From positions 59,366-123,365 of the forward strand of contig JAVJTC010000028.1 in assembly GCA_040219085.1 (NCBI GenBank): a stretch of DNA of 64,000 bases, in the 5' to 3' direction. The position numbers were made by a program, and so were the translations under genes. Below the pieces are notes generated by a model that saw only the letters and a program-made list of their open reading frames with translations, did no database searches and was not told the origin of the DNA. Shown in pieces: positions 1 to 8,754 of this stretch. Numbering within the stretch: the first letter of the stretch is position 1; each line of letters opens with the position of its first letter. The stretch comes from Acidimicrobiales bacterium (GTDB taxonomy: Bacteria > Actinomycetota > Acidimicrobiia > Acidimicrobiales > JAVJTC01).

Positions 1-187
1 TGATGCGCCCGGTTTCTCAACGGTTCCGTTCGTTCGGTCCCGACCAGCTCGGGCGGCTCGCGACGGCGGGCGTGGCTCCAGGAGGGCGCCTACCGTCTGG
101 GGAGGCTCAGCGGCAGTGTCAGGTCCCGGGTCTGGTACCCCCCTCCCTCTGTGTCTGCTGTCACCGGCGGCCCGTAGGGTCGGGGCC

Positions 188-622
188 ATGTACACGAGAT
201 GGTCGAATGTGGCCTCGTCGGCGCCGGAGTTCGCTGCGTCCGTCGCGGCCCGCTTCGGCGCGAATCTGCATCACCTTCTGGGCACGATCCGCGCCGACGG
301 CTCGCCTCGCATCAGCGGGACGGAGGTCACCATCGGTTCCGACGTCGGCCTCGGGATGATGCCCGACAGTCGCAAGCTCGCGGACGTCGGGCGTGACCCC
401 CGGGTCGAGATCCACAGCGCCCCTCTGGAGGAGGACCTTGCGGCCGGTGATGCCAAGATCGGTGGTCGGCTGGTCGCAGCCGGGGCGCCGCCGAAGGGGG
501 CACCGGGCTCGATGTTCGTCGTGGACATCGAACGTGTGAGCCTGGTTCAGGTCGACGGCGATGAACTCGTCGTCAGCGTGTGGCATCCGGGTTCCGGGCT
601 TCAGGTGACGCGTCGCCGCTGA
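188..622 (+). CDS. Pyridoxamine 5'-phosphate oxidase-like (PNPOx fold) protein
   Basis: A 144-residue cytosolic protein with the pattern of the small split-barrel flavin-binding PNPOx-like family: an N-terminal helix, then a 'GTIRADGSPRISG' strand pair that in this family lines the flavin site, and a central 'DPRVEIHSAP' segment. Members bind FMN, F420 or haem and reduce or oxidise small substrates; which one applies here cannot be read from sequence. The ATG at 188 is chosen because the homologous region begins just after it; an upstream in-frame start at 116 would add residues with no family resemblance. The 187 bases before it contain no gene I can support. It stands alone, 127 bases before the next gene on the same strand. 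Confidence 0.7.
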   Translation: MYTRWSNVASSAPEFAASVAARFGANLHHLLGTIRADGSPRISGTEVTIGSDVGLGMMPDSRKLADVGRDPRVEIHSAPLEEDLAAGDAKIGGRLVAAGAPPKGAPGSMFVVDIERVSLVQVDGDELVVSVWHPGSGLQVTRRR

Positions 623-749
623 TCCCGGTCTCCCCCTAGCGGTTCGTCGCGAATCATCCGGTGGAGGGACGAACGCGTTTCGCCAGGTCGGTACGGTCAT
701 CCATTGAGAAGACAGGCCCAGCCGTACCCGCAGAACCGAGGATCACCCG

Positions 750-1115
750 ATGGCTTCCATCACGGTCGACGACGACGTCATACGCATCGAACTCACGCGG
801 TTCGAGAAGATCATGGGGATCCTCGGCGATCAGGAGATCCCGCTCTCGGCGGTCACGGCGGTCTCGGTCGAGCACGACTCACGTGGTGCGCTGCGCGGTA
901 TGAGGCTGCCCGGCACGGCGGTCCCCGGCCGCACGTGGCTGGGCACCTGGCGTGGCCGAGGCCACAAGACGATGGTGCGGATCCGCAAGGGCGAGCCGGC
1001 GGTGAGCATCGCAGCCGACGGGCAGTCCTTCACGCACTACCTGGTGAGCGTCGAATCCCCTGAGGCGGTCGTCGCGCAGATCGCCGAGGGATCGGGTCAG
1101 GTCCTCGACCGGTAG
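750..1115 (+). CDS. Small hypothetical protein, possibly PH-like
   Basis: A 121-residue soluble protein without signal peptide or membrane segment. It is rich in alternating hydrophobic residues (e.g. 'AVTAVSVEHD', 'KTMVRIRKG') and ends in a probable amphipathic helix ('SPEAVVAQIAEG'), an arrangement like bacterial PH-type beta-barrels closed by a C-terminal helix. I do not recognise a named family with certainty. The ATG lies 6 bases after the GAGG of 'ccgaggatcacccg'. The gene converges on the serine hydrolase, and the two coding ends overlap by 19 bases inside a perfect hairpin. Function unknown. Confidence 0.6.
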   Translation: MASITVDDDVIRIELTRFEKIMGILGDQEIPLSAVTAVSVEHDSRGALRGMRLPGTAVPGRTWLGTWRGRGHKTMVRIRKGEPAVSIAADGQSFTHYLVSVESPEAVVAQIAEGSGQVLDR

Positions 1116-1930
1116 CGGTCGAGGACGGCGTCGCTGAACGGGGGCCAGACCTCGAGGCTCCACGGTCCGAACTCCCGGTCGGTCAGTGCCGCGCACGCGA
1201 GACCTGCGTCGGGGTCCACCCACAGGAAGGTGCCTGCGCCCCCGAAGTGACCGAACGTCGTCGCCGAGTTGGCGGAGCCCGTCCAGTGCGGTGTCTTGTC
1301 CCCGACGATCTCGAAGCCGAGACCCCACGGGCACGGGTCGAAGCTGCCCACGCCGGGGACCACACCTCGCAGGTCAGCGAACTGCGGGGTCGTCGCGGTA
1401 GCGAGGGTCGAGGCTCCGACGAGGGTGGGCGAGAGAAGCTCCCGCCCGAACGCCAGTAGATCCCGCACGCAGCTCCGGGCCCCGTGGGCCGGTGAACCCC
1501 GCAGCTCCGTGCTGTCCATTCCGAGGGGGCCGAGGACGGCCTCCCGGACGTAGTCGGCCCAGGGGATCCCGGTCTGCTCGGCGAGGTGGTCGGCGAAACG
1601 TTCGATGCCGGTGTTCGAGTAGACCCGCCGGGATCCCACCGCCGCCACCGGCTCGTCGCCGTCGAAGGGCAGCCCGGATGCGTGAGCCAGCAGGTGCCGC
1701 ACGGTCGAGCCCTCGCGTCCGCCGGCCGCCTCGTCGAGGGTGACCGAACCCTCCTCGAGAGCCACGAGTCCGGCATAGGCCACGAAGAGTTTCGTCACCG
1801 ATGCCACACCTGTCGTCCACTGCGGATCGCCCCCGAGACCGATCGTGTGAGCCCCGTCCGTGACACCGACGGCGACGGTGTCGACCGGCCAGTCTTCGGT
1901 GTGGTCGGCGATGTCTTCGGGTGTGTCCAT
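1097..1930 (-). CDS. Serine hydrolase, class C beta-lactamase / penicillin-binding-protein fold
   Basis: A 277-residue protein with the three landmarks of the beta-lactamase-related family: the nucleophile motif SVTK at residues 44–47, the Tyr-x-Asn motif YSN at 104–106, and a late 'HFGGAG' segment in place of the Lys/His-Thr-Gly triad. Such enzymes hydrolyse esters, amides or D-amino-acid peptides; the substrate is not predictable. No signal peptide is visible from the ATG at 1930, so it is probably cytosolic. The longer reading from 2008 is unlikely because it would run through the start of treY. It is divergent from treY with a 68-base shared promoter region, and its 3' end overlaps the convergent small gene inside a hairpin. 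Confidence 0.8.
   Translation of the reverse strand: MDTPEDIADHTEDWPVDTVAVGVTDGAHTIGLGGDPQWTTGVASVTKLFVAYAGLVALEEGSVTLDEAAGGREGSTVRHLLAHASGLPFDGDEPVAAVGSRRVYSNTGIERFADHLAEQTGIPWADYVREAVLGPLGMDSTELRGSPAHGARSCVRDLLAFGRELLSPTLVGASTLATATTPQFADLRGVVPGVGSFDPCPWGLGFEIVGDKTPHWTGSANSATTFGHFGGAGTFLWVDPDAGLACAALTDREFGPWSLEVWPPFSDAVLDRYRSRT
1101..1126. terminator. Perfect bidirectional hairpin at overlapping convergent gene ends
   Basis: GTCCTCGACCG (1101–1111), loop GTAG (1112–1115) and CGGTCGAGGAC (1116–1126) form an uninterrupted 11-bp stem with a four-base loop. The loop contains the TAG stop of the plus-strand gene, and the whole stem lies in the last codons of the minus-strand gene. There is no U-tract on either side, as is common for high-GC actinobacterial terminators. 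Confidence 0.65.
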
Positions 1931-1998
1931 GAGGCCTCCCGAGCCGGTTCTACAGGGGTGGGGATTCGCGCACGCTCGCGACGGGTAATGATCGAAGC

Positions 1999-4371
1999 AT
2001 GCCCACAACCCCCGTCGCGTCCTACCGCGTCCAGCTCGGACCCGACTTCGGGTTCGCCGAGACCCGGGCGATCCTCGACGATCTCGTCGCGCTCGGGGTC
2101 AGCCACGTCTACCTGTCGCCGGTCGCGGAGGCCGTTCCCGGCAGCTCCCACGGGTACGACGTGGTCGACCATGCGACGGTGCGGGCCGAACTCGGCGGTC
2201 CCGAGGGCCTACGCGAGCTTGCCGCCGACGCGGAGGGGAGGGGCATGTCGCTGGTCGTCGACATCGTCCCCAACCACGCGTCGGTGAGCGTCCCGCGCCT
2301 CAACCGGGCCTGGTGGGCCACGCTGCGGGATGGTCCGACGTGTCCCGAGGCGGAGCGCTTCGACATCGACTGGGCATCGGGTCGGGGACGGGTGGTCCTG
2401 GCCGTCCTGTCAGAACCACCGGCCGAGGCCATCGAGAACGGGGATCTTCGGATCGACGAGACAGGTGACGAACCCGTCCTGCGCTACCACGGTCTCGAGC
2501 TCCCCCTCGCCCCCGGGACGGTCACGGCCGACGTGGCCGAGACCCTCGCCGCCCAGCACTACGTCCTGCACAGGTGGCGCGACCCGGACCGAAACGTGCG
2601 CCGGTTCTTCACCATCGACGACCTCGTCGCCATCCGCCCCGAGGTCCCCGCCGTCGCCGCCGAGGTGGCGGCCCCGCTCGTCGAGTTGGACCGCGCCGGA
2701 CTGCTCGGCGGCGTGAGAGTCGACCACGTCGACGGCCTCGCGGACCCCGGCGCATATCTCAACGATCTGCGGGCCGCGGTCGGCGGTGCGTGGATACTCG
2801 TCGAGAAGATCCTGGCTCCGGGCGAGGAGCTCGATCCCGACTGGGCCGCGGACGGGACGACCGGGTACGAGCACGCCCGCCTGGTCGATCAACTCCTCGT
2901 GGATCCGGCCGGCCTGGAACGGCTCCGTGACCACTGGACGGCCCGCACCGGCGACACCCTCTCGTGGGCCGAACACGAGCACCTCGCGCGGATCGAGGTG
3001 CTCAACGGCGACCTCGCCCCGGATCTGGCCAGGGTCGGCGACTGCGCGGTGGGGGTCCTCACCGCCCACCCGCCCGCCGCGGTGCGCGCGGCCCTGCTCG
3101 AGTTGACGGTGCACCTGCACCGCTACCGGACCTACCTCCCCGCCGACGCATCCGACGTCGAGGTGGTCCTGCGGGCCGCCGAGCGGGCGGCGAATCGCCG
3201 GCCGCTCCTCGCGGGGGTCATCGACGACCTCGCGGAGGAGATCTGTGAGCCCACGGACCCCGCCGGCGCGGAGCTGAGAGACCGGTGGCAGCAGCTGACC
3301 GGGCCGGTAGCGGCGAAGGCCGCCGAGGATCGCGCCTTCTACCGCCACCATCCACTCGTCGCCATGAACGAGGTCGGTGGCGATCCCGGGGCACCGGGGC
3401 TGGCGCCGGAGGAGTTCCATGCCGCCGCCACGAGGGCGCAGGCGGTGGCTCCCCGCTCGATGCTGACGTCGTCGACCCACGACACCAAGAGGTGCGAAGA
3501 CGTCCGCGCCCGCCTGTTGACACTGTCCGGCATGCCGGGTGAGTGGGCGGAGACCGAGCGGGCGTGGACCCGGCATCTCGGATCCGTCGCCGAGAGGGTC
3601 TCCCCTGAGGAGCGTTCGCTCGCCTACCAGACCGTCTTCGGGGCGTGGCCCATCGACGGCGAACGCCTCGGCGACTTCCTCGTGAAGGCCGCGCGCGAAG
3701 CCGACGTGCGCACCGCGTGGGTGGACCCCGACGACGACCACGAGACGGCCCTGCGTCGCCTCGCCGTGGCACTGACCGATCCCGACGGCATCGGCGGCGA
3801 CGTCGCCGCACTCGCCGACCGTCTCGACGGCCAGGCGCGGACCGTGTCCCTAGCCCAACTCGTGCTCCGGTTGACGTATCCGGGTGTTCCCGACATCTAC
3901 CAGGGGGCCGAGGTCGCGATCCGTTCGCTCGTCGACCCCGACAACCGCGGCCCCGTCGAACGGGAGCGCATCCGGGCCGTGGCCGCGGAAGCCGTCGCCC
4001 TCGACGGTGACGGTGCGTGTCGCCGGGGCGATCTCGACCTGGCGAAATACGTCGTCATCAGTCGGACACTGGCACTTCGTCACCGTCGGCTCGCGGCGTT
4101 CGGACCGGGGCCGGAGGGTGCCTACGTCGCCGTTCCCACGGCGGGGCCCCGCTCGGCGAACGCAGTGGCGTTCTGTCGTGGCGGCCAGGTCGTCACCGTG
4201 GTGACGCGCCACCCCTGGGCGGTCACCGGGGGTTTCGCCACCTCGACGGTCGCCCTCCCGCCGGGCCGTTGGGGTGACGTGTTGCGCGACGGATCACCAC
4301 CGTTGTCCGGAACCGTCCGTCTCGACCAGATCCTCGGTCGGGTCGGCGTCGCCGTCCTGGAGTCGTTGTGA
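1999..4371 (+). CDS. treY: Maltooligosyl trehalose synthase
   Basis: TreY (EC 5.4.99.15) isomerises the reducing-end alpha-1,4 linkage of maltooligosaccharides to alpha-1,1, leaving a terminal trehalosyl unit for TreZ. This 790-residue GH13 protein has the family signatures in order: SYRVQL near residue 8, HGYDVVDH near 51, VDIVPNH near 89, the nucleophile region GVRVDHVDG near 239, the acid region VEKIL near 267, STHDTKRCEDVRARL near 491 and GVPDIYQGAE near 629. Length is normal for actinobacterial TreY. Its partner treZ is about 2.6 kb away on the other strand, with a cyclic-di-GMP gene between them; in many actinobacteria treY and treZ are co-directional neighbours, so this is a local rearrangement. 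It ends 32 bases before that gene, with a hairpin between. Confidence 0.96.
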   Translation: MPTTPVASYRVQLGPDFGFAETRAILDDLVALGVSHVYLSPVAEAVPGSSHGYDVVDHATVRAELGGPEGLRELAADAEGRGMSLVVDIVPNHASVSVPRLNRAWWATLRDGPTCPEAERFDIDWASGRGRVVLAVLSEPPAEAIENGDLRIDETGDEPVLRYHGLELPLAPGTVTADVAETLAAQHYVLHRWRDPDRNVRRFFTIDDLVAIRPEVPAVAAEVAAPLVELDRAGLLGGVRVDHVDGLADPGAYLNDLRAAVGGAWILVEKILAPGEELDPDWAADGTTGYEHARLVDQLLVDPAGLERLRDHWTARTGDTLSWAEHEHLARIEVLNGDLAPDLARVGDCAVGVLTAHPPAAVRAALLELTVHLHRYRTYLPADASDVEVVLRAAERAANRRPLLAGVIDDLAEEICEPTDPAGAELRDRWQQLTGPVAAKAAEDRAFYRHHPLVAMNEVGGDPGAPGLAPEEFHAAATRAQAVAPRSMLTSSTHDTKRCEDVRARLLTLSGMPGEWAETERAWTRHLGSVAERVSPEERSLAYQTVFGAWPIDGERLGDFLVKAAREADVRTAWVDPDDDHETALRRLAVALTDPDGIGGDVAALADRLDGQARTVSLAQLVLRLTYPGVPDIYQGAEVAIRSLVDPDNRGPVERERIRAVAAEAVALDGDGACRRGDLDLAKYVVISRTLALRHRRLAAFGPGPEGAYVAVPTAGPRSANAVAFCRGGQVVTVVTRHPWAVTGGFATSTVALPPGRWGDVLRDGSPPLSGTVRLDQILGRVGVAVLESL

Positions 4372-4373
4372 GT

Positions 4374-4397
4374 CGACGGGTCCGTTGAGGCCCGTCG
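4374..4397. terminator. Hairpin between convergent treY and GGDEF–EAL gene
   Basis: CGACGGG (4374–4380) and CCCGTCG (4391–4397) form a perfect 7-bp stem with a 10-base loop, placed in the 32-base gap between the two convergent stop codons. No U-tract. A bidirectional terminator is the simplest reading. Confidence 0.5.
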
Positions 4398-4403
4398 CAG
4401 GGT

Positions 4404-6842
4404 TCACGACAGGTCCTGGGAACGCTCGTCGGGTCGGAGCGGCCGTAGCAACTGCTCCTCGAGTCTTGCCGCGTCGAGGGGACGGGCGAGAAGGTACCCC
4501 TGCACCTCGTCGACGCCCTCTGCGCGCAGTCGGTCGATCTGTTCAGCTGTCTCGACGCCCTCGGCCAGCGTCCGCAGACCGAGGCTCTTGCCGACCTGGA
4601 CGAGTGTGTGGATCAGCGCGACCGTCTCACTGGACCGCGTCATCGCATCAGTGAACGACCGGTCGATCTTGAGCCGATCGACCGGGAACTTCTGGAGGTA
4701 CGCCAGCGACGAGTAGCCCGTGCCGAAGTCGTCGATGGCGATTCCCACACCGAACGATTTCAGGTCCCGGAGGCGTCGGGCGGTGGTCTCCACGTCGCGC
4801 ATCAACACCGACTCGGTGATCTCGATCGTCAAAGCAGCGGGCTCGAGCCCGCTGCTGTCGAGGGCCGCGCGTACGTCGTCGACGACGCTGTCGTGGACGA
4901 GTTGGCGCCCCGAGACGTTCACGGAGATGCCCACGGCGCTGCCCCGTGAGCGCCAGCCTTCAGCTCGGGCACACGCCTCGGCCAGCACCCAGCGACCGAC
5001 ATCGGTGATCTTGCCGCTCGACTCGAGCATCGGGATGAAGCCGTCGGGATTGATCAGGCCCTGGGTCGGGTGGTCCCACCGCAACAGGGCCTCCACGCCG
5101 ATCATCGAGAGGTCGGACAGGTCGTACATCGGCTGATACACGAGGCGGAACTGGTCGCCGTCGAGTGCCGAGCGGAGGTCGAACTCGAGTTCCAGTCGCT
5201 GCTGGATGTGGGCCTCCATCTCCGAGGAGAACGTCGCGTGGCAGTTCCGTCCGGCCGCCTTGGCCCGGTACAGAGCGACGTCTGCGTCGCGCAGCAGCTC
5301 CGATGGTGACTCGCGATCGCCGAGGGCCACCCCGATGCTCGCCGAGACCACGATCGGTTGGTTCGATGCCGCGAGGGTGAAGGGTTCACGCATGACGTCG
5401 AGCAGGCGCTGAGCCACCCGCTCGGCGGTGCCTACCGAAGCGTCGTCGAGGAGCACGATGAACTCGTCGCCGCCGAGACGTCCGATCGTGTCCGCCTCAC
5501 GGAGCTCGTGGGTGAGGCGCCGCGCCACCGACTCGAGCAGCTCGTCGCCGGCCTCGTGCCCGAGGGTGTCGTTGATGTTCTTGAACTCGTCCAGGTCGAT
5601 GAACAGTGCCGCTCCGGCCGTGTGGCTCCGACGGTTGCGTGCCAGAAGTTGCTCGGTGCGGTCCGCGATCAGACTCCGGTTCGGCAGGCCCGTGAGGGGG
5701 TCGTGCATGGCCTGGTGGCGCAGCTCGTCGGTCATCTCCCTGACGAAGCGCCAGGCGCGGGCCCGCCCCGTGGAGAGAACCAGGACGAGTAGCGCGACCG
5801 CGAAGCTCAGGACGATCCCGCCGGTGAGGACTGTGAGTGCCACGCGGCTCGTGAATACTCCAGACCCCTCGACGGCGCCGAAGGTCTCCGCCGTCCAGCC
5901 GTTCCCGAAGTCGAAGGACCGGACCTGGCTGCCCACGGGCATCGTCTTGTTCGAGAATGCAACGCGCGACGCGCCGGTGTCGTAGGTGAAGCGGAGCCCT
6001 ATTTCGTCGCGGCCGACGAGCGCGCTGTGCAGGACCACCTCGGGTGACACCGCCATCCCGATCCAGCCGAGGAACTCGGCGCGTCGCGCCTCGGGCGAAT
6101 CGGGGACGGTCCCCGAGCGATAGACCGGTGTCTGGACCAGCAGGAGGGCGACGTCCTCGATCACCTGTGGATCCGCCGACGTGTTGTCACCGGCATCCTC
6201 TCGAGCGGCGGAGGTGAATGTCTCATCGGTGACCGCCACGTAGCTCGACAGGCCGGAGTCGCGCGCCGCGAGCAGTTCGCGTCCGAGCGCGGTCGCGCAG
6301 AAGTCCATTCCGGCCGGGAGGGCCGTGCCGGTCGCCTTCTTTGCCACGGTGAGGCAGTAGAGGTCGCGCTCGCCGCCGGGCACCACCTGGGGCGCTCCGG
6401 TAGCGGTTGGGGAGAGCGGGGCCGTCACGTCGCGCAGGAATCCGTCCAGCTCGTCGGCGGGAACCATCGTGGCGAACAGGATCGACCGGAGCTGTGGGTA
6501 GCGGTCGATCAGTCGGATGTTCTCGGTCCACGCGACGAACTCGTCGTTCGTCGTGTCCGGATTCCCGACGATGTACGCGGCGGCGTTGACAGCCAGATCG
6601 GCCTCGTCTTCGACGGCCGCGGCGAGTGTGGCGGCGATCTCCGTGGACGACGCGTCGAACGCGTCGCGGGAGTCTTCGGAATCGGCCGTGGCGACGGCCC
6701 TCGCTCCGAAGACCGCGGAGACGCTGCCGATCACGGCGATGAGAACGGCCACCGCCGGCCACACGCGGCCGCGCCGGATTGCGTCGTGGTCGGCTTGGAT
6801 CGCCCGCGGGGGTTCCGGCGACCGGCGCGTGCTGTCGTGCAT
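4404..6842 (-). CDS. Membrane CHASE–GGDEF–EAL cyclic-di-GMP signalling protein
   Basis: An 812-residue sensor enzyme. A first membrane helix (about 27–49) is followed by an extracytoplasmic CHASE-type domain (about 80–260, ligand unknown), a second helix (about 330–355), a GGDEF domain with intact 'RLGGDEF' near 452, and an EAL domain with 'EALLRW' near 580, 'EITESVL', 'DDFGTGYSSL' near 702 and 'LAEGVET'. The GGDEF and EAL metal and substrate motifs look complete, so it could make or degrade cyclic-di-GMP; the net activity is not predictable. The ATG at 6842 leaves a short basic cytosolic N-terminus before the first helix, whereas the longer reading to 7103 would run into treZ. It sits between treY and treZ, 109 bases downstream of treZ on the same strand but separated from it by a strong hairpin. 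Confidence 0.9.
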   Translation of the reverse strand: MHDSTRRSPEPPRAIQADHDAIRRGRVWPAVAVLIAVIGSVSAVFGARAVATADSEDSRDAFDASSTEIAATLAAAVEDEADLAVNAAAYIVGNPDTTNDEFVAWTENIRLIDRYPQLRSILFATMVPADELDGFLRDVTAPLSPTATGAPQVVPGGERDLYCLTVAKKATGTALPAGMDFCATALGRELLAARDSGLSSYVAVTDETFTSAAREDAGDNTSADPQVIEDVALLLVQTPVYRSGTVPDSPEARRAEFLGWIGMAVSPEVVLHSALVGRDEIGLRFTYDTGASRVAFSNKTMPVGSQVRSFDFGNGWTAETFGAVEGSGVFTSRVALTVLTGGIVLSFAVALLVLVLSTGRARAWRFVREMTDELRHQAMHDPLTGLPNRSLIADRTEQLLARNRRSHTAGAALFIDLDEFKNINDTLGHEAGDELLESVARRLTHELREADTIGRLGGDEFIVLLDDASVGTAERVAQRLLDVMREPFTLAASNQPIVVSASIGVALGDRESPSELLRDADVALYRAKAAGRNCHATFSSEMEAHIQQRLELEFDLRSALDGDQFRLVYQPMYDLSDLSMIGVEALLRWDHPTQGLINPDGFIPMLESSGKITDVGRWVLAEACARAEGWRSRGSAVGISVNVSGRQLVHDSVVDDVRAALDSSGLEPAALTIEITESVLMRDVETTARRLRDLKSFGVGIAIDDFGTGYSSLAYLQKFPVDRLKIDRSFTDAMTRSSETVALIHTLVQVGKSLGLRTLAEGVETAEQIDRLRAEGVDEVQGYLLARPLDAARLEEQLLRPLRPDERSQDLS

Positions 6843-6904
6843 GCGTGGGTCCGTGGTGGCAGTCGGGTACAGACCCTGGATGGGTCTCCGGTGACCTATC
6901 GGCA

Positions 6905-6933
6905 CCGCTGCGCTCGCTCTGAGTGCGCAGCGG
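6905..6933 (-). terminator. Probable terminator of the glgX–treZ operon
   Basis: CCGCTGCGC (6905–6913) and GCGCAGCGG (6925–6933) make a perfect 9-bp GC-rich stem with an 11-base loop. It lies 19 bases beyond the treZ stop codon in the direction of transcription and before the start of the cyclic-di-GMP gene, so it would insulate that gene from the glucan operon. No U-tract. Confidence 0.55.
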
Positions 6934-6951
6934 CCCGTCGTGACCGGTCTC

Positions 6952-8754
6952 TCAGAGGGCCGTTGTCGACGTGAGCAGCGCGGACCAGGGAGCGATGGTG
7001 AGCCCGTCACCGGACATGGCGGACGGTCCGGGACCACCCCAGCGGCTGTCGGCGCTGTCGAGGAGGACGTTGCCGGTCTCCGGGACCTCGATCGGCCGGG
7101 CATCGTCGGAGAAGTTGAAGAAGATCGTGACCATCTCGTGCGAGAGCCTGCGCTCGAGTGTCACGAGGCCCTCATTGTCTGCGGTGACGTGCTGGTCTGC
7201 GTCCGGGTGAGTGATCGCCGGCGCTCGGCGGCGCAACGCGAGCAGTTCCCGGTGGAACGCGAGCAGCGACGCGTGTGGCTCCTCTTCGGCGAGGGTCGGG
7301 TCCAGTACCGCCGACACGAAGGTCGACTCCGCCGCGGGGTCCGGGGGTGTTCCGGCCCAGTCCATGGCGGCGAACTCCTCGGCCCGGCCACGCCGCACCG
7401 CCTTGCGCAGGCCCGGGTCGCCGTGGTCCACGAAGAACGGGAACGGAGCGGTCTCGCCGTACTCCTCGGCCATGAACAGCATCGGTGTGAACGGCGACAG
7501 CAGGACCGTCGCCGCAGCGAGCCGTCGGCGGTCACCGTCGACGAGCGTGTCCAGGCGGGCACCGTCCCAGCGGTTGCCGACCTGGTCGTGGTTCTGGTCG
7601 TAGACGACGAAGTGGGCCTTGGCCACGTCGTTCGGGCTGCGTCCGTGTCGCCGTCGACGGAACTCGGACCGCCGCCCACGGTGGTTCCAGCCATGTGCCA
7701 GGCAGTCCGCCAGGTCGAGTACGCCGGAGTAGTCGCAGTAGTAGCCCGACGTGTCACCGGTGAGCGCGACCCGCAGCGAGTGGTGCACGTCGTCGTTCCA
7801 GACACCGTCGCAGCCCCACCCGCCGACATCGGGGTCACGCACGATCCGGGGGTCGTTGGCGGAACTCTCTGCGAACACGAGGACCGGCCGCCCCTGCTCG
7901 TGGCCCACCGTGTGAACGGCGGCGGTGAGTTCCTCGATGAAGGTCAGAGCCGTCGGGTCGACGATCGCCTGGATGGCGTCGAGGCGCAGGCCGTCGAGGT
8001 GGAAGTCCCCGACGAGCCCGACGGCACTCTCGATGAAGTAGCGGCGCACGGCGTCGCTGTCCGCGTCGGCCACATTGACCGCCGGGCCCCACGGCGTCGT
8101 GTACATGTCGGTGAAGTACGGCCCGAAACGTCCGAGGACGTTGCCCTCGGGCCCGAGGTGGTTGTGGACCACGTCCAACACGACGCCCAGACCGTGGCCG
8201 TGGGCGGCGTCGACGAGTCGGGCGAAGCCGTCGGGGCCGCCGTAGCTGTCCTGGACGGCGGAGCAGAAAACCCCGTCGTATCCCCAGTTCCGGGCGCCGG
8301 GAAACGCGTTGACCGGCATTATCTCCAGGGTCGACACGCCGAGCGCGACGAGCCGGGGGAGTTGGGCGACGACGCCGTCGAAGGTCCCCTCCGGCGAGAA
8401 CGTGCCGACGTGTAGCTCGTAGAGCACGGTGTCCGCGAGTTCCACGCCGGTCCAGCTGGCGTCGGTCCAGGTCCACGCAGCGGGATCGACCACGGCCGAC
8501 GGCCCGTGCACACCGAGAGGCTGGTGACGCGAAGCTGGGTCGGGCAGGGGTTCGGAACCGTCGAGGCGGTACCGGTAGAGGTCGGTCACGCCGACCCCGT
8601 CGATGACGCCGACGTGGGTCCCGTCGCCGGCGGGCTCGAGGGGAACGTCGCGGAGGTCGGCATGCAGGTGCACATCGACCGCGCGTGCGTACGGCGCCCA
8701 GACCTCGAAGCGGACGCCGTCGCCGACGGGTGTGGCGCCGAGCCGGCCGGTCAT
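6952..8754 (-). CDS. treZ: Malto-oligosyltrehalose trehalohydrolase
   Basis: TreZ (EC 3.2.1.141) releases trehalose from the maltooligosyl-trehalose made by TreY. The 600-residue protein has an N-terminal beta-sandwich ('VRFEVWAPYARAVDVHL'), then a GH13 barrel with 'GYDGVFCSAVQDSYGG', the nucleophile region 'DGLRLDAIQAI' near 256, the acid region 'VFAESSAND' near 298 and the third carboxylate region 'YDQNHDQVGNRW' near 388. All three catalytic carboxylates appear present. The ATG at 8754 overlaps the glgB stop by 4 bases (ATGA), so translation is probably coupled. It is the last gene of the six-gene glucan operon. Confidence 0.96.
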   Translation of the reverse strand: MTGRLGATPVGDGVRFEVWAPYARAVDVHLHADLRDVPLEPAGDGTHVGVIDGVGVTDLYRYRLDGSEPLPDPASRHQPLGVHGPSAVVDPAAWTWTDASWTGVELADTVLYELHVGTFSPEGTFDGVVAQLPRLVALGVSTLEIMPVNAFPGARNWGYDGVFCSAVQDSYGGPDGFARLVDAAHGHGLGVVLDVVHNHLGPEGNVLGRFGPYFTDMYTTPWGPAVNVADADSDAVRRYFIESAVGLVGDFHLDGLRLDAIQAIVDPTALTFIEELTAAVHTVGHEQGRPVLVFAESSANDPRIVRDPDVGGWGCDGVWNDDVHHSLRVALTGDTSGYYCDYSGVLDLADCLAHGWNHRGRRSEFRRRRHGRSPNDVAKAHFVVYDQNHDQVGNRWDGARLDTLVDGDRRRLAAATVLLSPFTPMLFMAEEYGETAPFPFFVDHGDPGLRKAVRRGRAEEFAAMDWAGTPPDPAAESTFVSAVLDPTLAEEEPHASLLAFHRELLALRRRAPAITHPDADQHVTADNEGLVTLERRLSHEMVTIFFNFSDDARPIEVPETGNVLLDSADSRWGGPGPSAMSGDGLTIAPWSALLTSTTAL

